Shown here piece by piece: positions 6,245 to 7,578 of a DNA stretch of 7,578 nt; position 1 is the first letter of the stretch, and the number at the start of each line of letters is the position of its first letter. Source of the DNA: Nostoc sp. CHAB 5715 (GTDB taxonomy: Bacteria; Cyanobacteriota; Cyanobacteriia; Cyanobacteriales; Nostocaceae). The notes under the pieces were generated by a model that saw only the letters and a program-made list of their open reading frames with translations, searched no databases and was not told the DNA's origin. A program made the translations under genes and the position numbers. Location: positions 1 through 7,578 of the forward strand of contig NZ_JAIVFR010000295.1 in NCBI RefSeq assembly GCF_020829685.1. The letters run 5' to 3'.

Positions 6245-6667
6245 CTATAACTCTACACCATGTTTCTTAGCAATTTCAGTCAGTTTCTCACACTGATGTT
6301 GTGATGCTTGAGTTAATATTTCTTCAGCCTGTTTTTTAGTACTTCCTTCTTTAGGAATTAAATACTTGACATAAAGAGATACAAAATCGGCTACGATCGC
6401 TAAACCAGATAAAGCATGTTTGTCAGCTTCCTTGCCAGCGATCGCAGCTACCAAACCTGCTTTAATTGGGTCTGGTTTAACTTTCATGAACTGATCGACA
6501 AGTTTCGGGATGTAGTCTGCTGGTGGCAAATTATCTAACTTACTTCTATCGGGAGTAAAGTTACATTCTGCGGCTTTCGCCTGTTCTAAAACACACCATT
6601 CGATGAATTCTTGCAATGCTGCATCGGGAACGCGAGGGAGATATTGATGTAGCGTTAAATCAGACAC
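6245..6667 (-). CDS. Unrecognised 140-residue soluble protein
   Basis: I do not recognise this family. The protein reads as a soluble, mostly helical polypeptide: a helical N-terminal part (LQEFIEWCVLEQAKAAEC, residues 18-35), a Pro-rich link (LPPADYIP, 47-54), a central alanine-rich helical region (GLVAAIAGKEADKHALSGLA, 71-90), and a charged, lysine-rich C-terminal helix (109-136). It has three cysteines (25, 35, 126) without a metal-site pattern. There is no signal peptide or membrane segment. The start is GTG at 6665-6667: the frame is open upstream only to a TAG with no ATG, GTG or TTG between, and no internal Met occurs before residue 61. A weak GGTAAG lies just upstream. The stop codon overlaps the apparent target duplication of the neighbouring mobile element. 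Codon use looks genuine, and a HIP1 site lies inside the gene. Confidence 0.75.
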   Translation of the reverse strand: MSDLTLHQYLPRVPDAALQEFIEWCVLEQAKAAECNFTPDRSKLDNLPPADYIPKLVDQFMKVKPDPIKAGLVAAIAGKEADKHALSGLAIVADFVSLYVKYLIPKEGSTKKQAEEILTQASQHQCEKLTEIAKKHGVEL

Positions 6668-6864
6668 AAGCTTACCGTGTAAATTGCTGTTTTGTGGGAA
6701 GGCATTAAGGCAAGCCTAACGCATCGTTTCTAGAAGTTTTGGTGTGTTACGCTACGAGTTTTGAAACAATAGTTAGATTGTTAGATATTTCAAGCAAAAA
6801 TCACCCTAGAGTAGAGCAATGATGCCCGTGATAGTCGAATACTTGTCGATTTAGGAGAAAACCA

Positions 6865-6873
6865 CAATTACAA
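6865..6873. repeat. Left target-site duplication CAATTACAA
   Basis: The 9-mer CAATTACAA directly precedes the element at 6874-7043 and is repeated exactly at 7044-7052. Outside the 9-mers the flanks differ, as expected for a target duplication. Confidence 0.8.
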
Positions 6874-7043
6874 CAGGGCTATTTCGTTCTAAACATAAAT
6901 CGCCCAGAACTAAAGTTCCGCAGCTCATAGCTTAAGTCCACTTTAGTGGACTAAAAGCCTTTCTTAGTCGTCTTTAGACGAATGAATGCTATTAGCCTCA
7001 GAATAAATTCTGAGGCGGGCTAGATGAGAATGAAATAGCCCTG
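6874..7043. mobile_element. 170-bp element with four tandem palindromes and 9-bp target duplication
   Basis: The ends are CAGGGCTATTTCGTTCT (6874-6890) and AGAATGAAATAGCCCTG (7027-7043), inverted repeats matching at 16 of 17 positions. A perfect 9-bp direct repeat CAATTACAA flanks them. The interior has four perfect palindromic hairpins with 2-nt centres: 6907-6918 (5-bp arms), 6935-6952 (8-bp arms), 6968-6981 (6-bp arms) and 6995-7016 (10-bp arms, GCCTCAGAAT). No ORF or transposase is present, so it must be moved in trans. A 9-bp duplication is compatible with IS4-type transposases among others; I cannot name the parent. Confidence 0.85.
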
Positions 7044-7052
7044 CAATTACAA
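7044..7052. repeat. Right target-site duplication CAATTACAA
   Basis: An exact second copy of the 9-mer at 6865-6873, directly after the right inverted repeat. Confidence 0.8.
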
Positions 7053-7164
7053 GGATATATTTTAAATAATATTTACAGATGTATTCAAGTTGTATTTATC
7101 ATGGGAATCTAAAGAATATTATCATACACTTTGATTAATTAGTTTAAGGAAAGCAGAGTTAGCT

Positions 7165-7578
7165 ATGGGAAAAGATTATGTTTTATTTCTGCATGGCGTA
7201 AATGTACGGGAATCGAAAGAAAACGAAAAGAACCAGAATTACACCTATGCCGACAAGTTGTTTAACTTGATTGTTGAGCTAGTCCGGCAGAAAGATCGTA
7301 GTCGTGAATGCATTAAAGTAACTCTTTACTGGGGTGATGTCAACCAAAACGCCTTGAATGAACTACTAACAAACCTGAAAGGCTCGTCTAAGTGGAACCA
7401 ACTCTGGTTTCAGGATTTTCGCCAAAAGCAAATATTGCAATTTGTCGGAGATGGAGGACTGTACATCAGTCGCCTAATTGGATCAATGGCGGCTGACCAA
7501 CTCAAAAAGCAAACATTTAAAGGCTTAGAAAAGTATAAACAGGACGATCGCCTACATTTGGTGACTCATAGTTGGAGA
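7165..7578 (+). CDS. Alpha/beta-hydrolase-like protein, 3' end outside the window
   Basis: The frame is open for 138 codons from an ATG to the last base of the window. The protein begins MGKDYVLFLHGVNVRE: a beta-strand followed by HGV (residues 10-12), the usual oxyanion-hole loop position of alpha/beta hydrolases. The last visible residues, LHLVTHSWR (130-138), sit where a nucleophile elbow is expected, with Ser136 as candidate nucleophile; the canonical pattern is G-x-S-x-G, whereas here it is T-H-S-W-R. Between them are helical, charged stretches and YWGDVNQNALNELL (about 55-68). AAGGA lies 14 nt before the ATG, too far for an ideal ribosome binding site. The acid and histidine of a triad would lie beyond the window. 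No signal peptide is seen. The substrate is unknown: a lipase-like or esterase-like role is possible but unproven. Confidence 0.75.
   Translation, partial: MGKDYVLFLHGVNVRESKENEKNQNYTYADKLFNLIVELVRQKDRSRECIKVTLYWGDVNQNALNELLTNLKGSSKWNQLWFQDFRQKQILQFVGDGGLYISRLIGSMAADQLKKQTFKGLEKYKQDDRLHLVTHSWR

Larger units (their letters stand above)
6668..7164. other. Divergent intergenic region with mobile repeat, no gene seen
   Basis: This 497-bp gap between two divergent genes holds the 170-bp palindrome-rich element (6874-7043) with its target duplication. Near 6717-6752, CTAACGCATC and GGTGTGTTACG form a poor inverted repeat similar to motifs near 4888 and 4930. The stretch 7053-7164 is AT-rich and probably contains the promoter of the downstream hydrolase-like gene, but no -35/-10 pair with normal spacing is clear. 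Confidence 0.6.

Noticed and set aside
7090..7122. TTGTAT...TATTAT as promoter of the hydrolase-like gene
   Set aside because: The spacing is 21 bp, too long for a normal sigma-70-type promoter.

Overview
The window reads as chromosomal DNA of a filamentous, probably heterocyst-forming cyanobacterium (Nostocales type). The evidence is five copies of the HIP1 octamer GCGATCGC in 7.6 kb, AT-rich intergenic DNA packed with small dispersed repeats and MITE-like elements, a tandem heptamer (STRR-like) array, and a protein resembling the uptake-hydrogenase maturation protease HupW. No rRNA, tRNA, CRISPR array or intact transposase gene is visible.

Layout. Positions 1-308 hold only repeats and AT-rich spacer. 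Two minus-strand genes follow: an aspartoacylase-type zinc amidohydrolase (309-1193) and a Xi-class glutathione transferase / glutathionyl-hydroquinone reductase (1412-2449). They are separated by a 170-bp MITE that carries a nested 55-bp insertion. A 760-bp intergenic region leads to a plus-strand copper-radical oxidase of the galactose/glyoxal oxidase type (3210-4697) with all expected active-site residues. Positions 4698-5100 are a repeat-filled gap with two inverted-repeat elements and a heptamer array. Three minus-strand genes follow: a HupW-like hydrogenase maturation protease (5101-5571), a DUF433 antitoxin-like protein (5620-5850) and an unrecognised 140-residue protein (6245-6667). 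Positions 6668-7164 are again mobile-repeat DNA, including a 170-bp element with a perfect 9-bp target duplication. The window ends inside a plus-strand alpha/beta-hydrolase-like gene (7165 onward).

The genes do not form one evident pathway. The GST and aspartoacylase genes could be co-transcribed but are now separated by a mobile repeat. DUF433 and the hydrogenase protease lie 48 bp apart on the same strand and could share a transcript. No hydrogenase structural gene is in the window.

The most interesting content is the non-coding mobile DNA. There are four distinct inverted-repeat element families in five copies, one nested insertion, one insertion that appears to have landed on a stop codon, and one element made of four tandem perfect palindromes. 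Several elements sit at or just past the 3' ends of genes. I do not see a convincing new multi-gene system; the repeats and the copper oxidase that lacks a signal peptide are the best leads.
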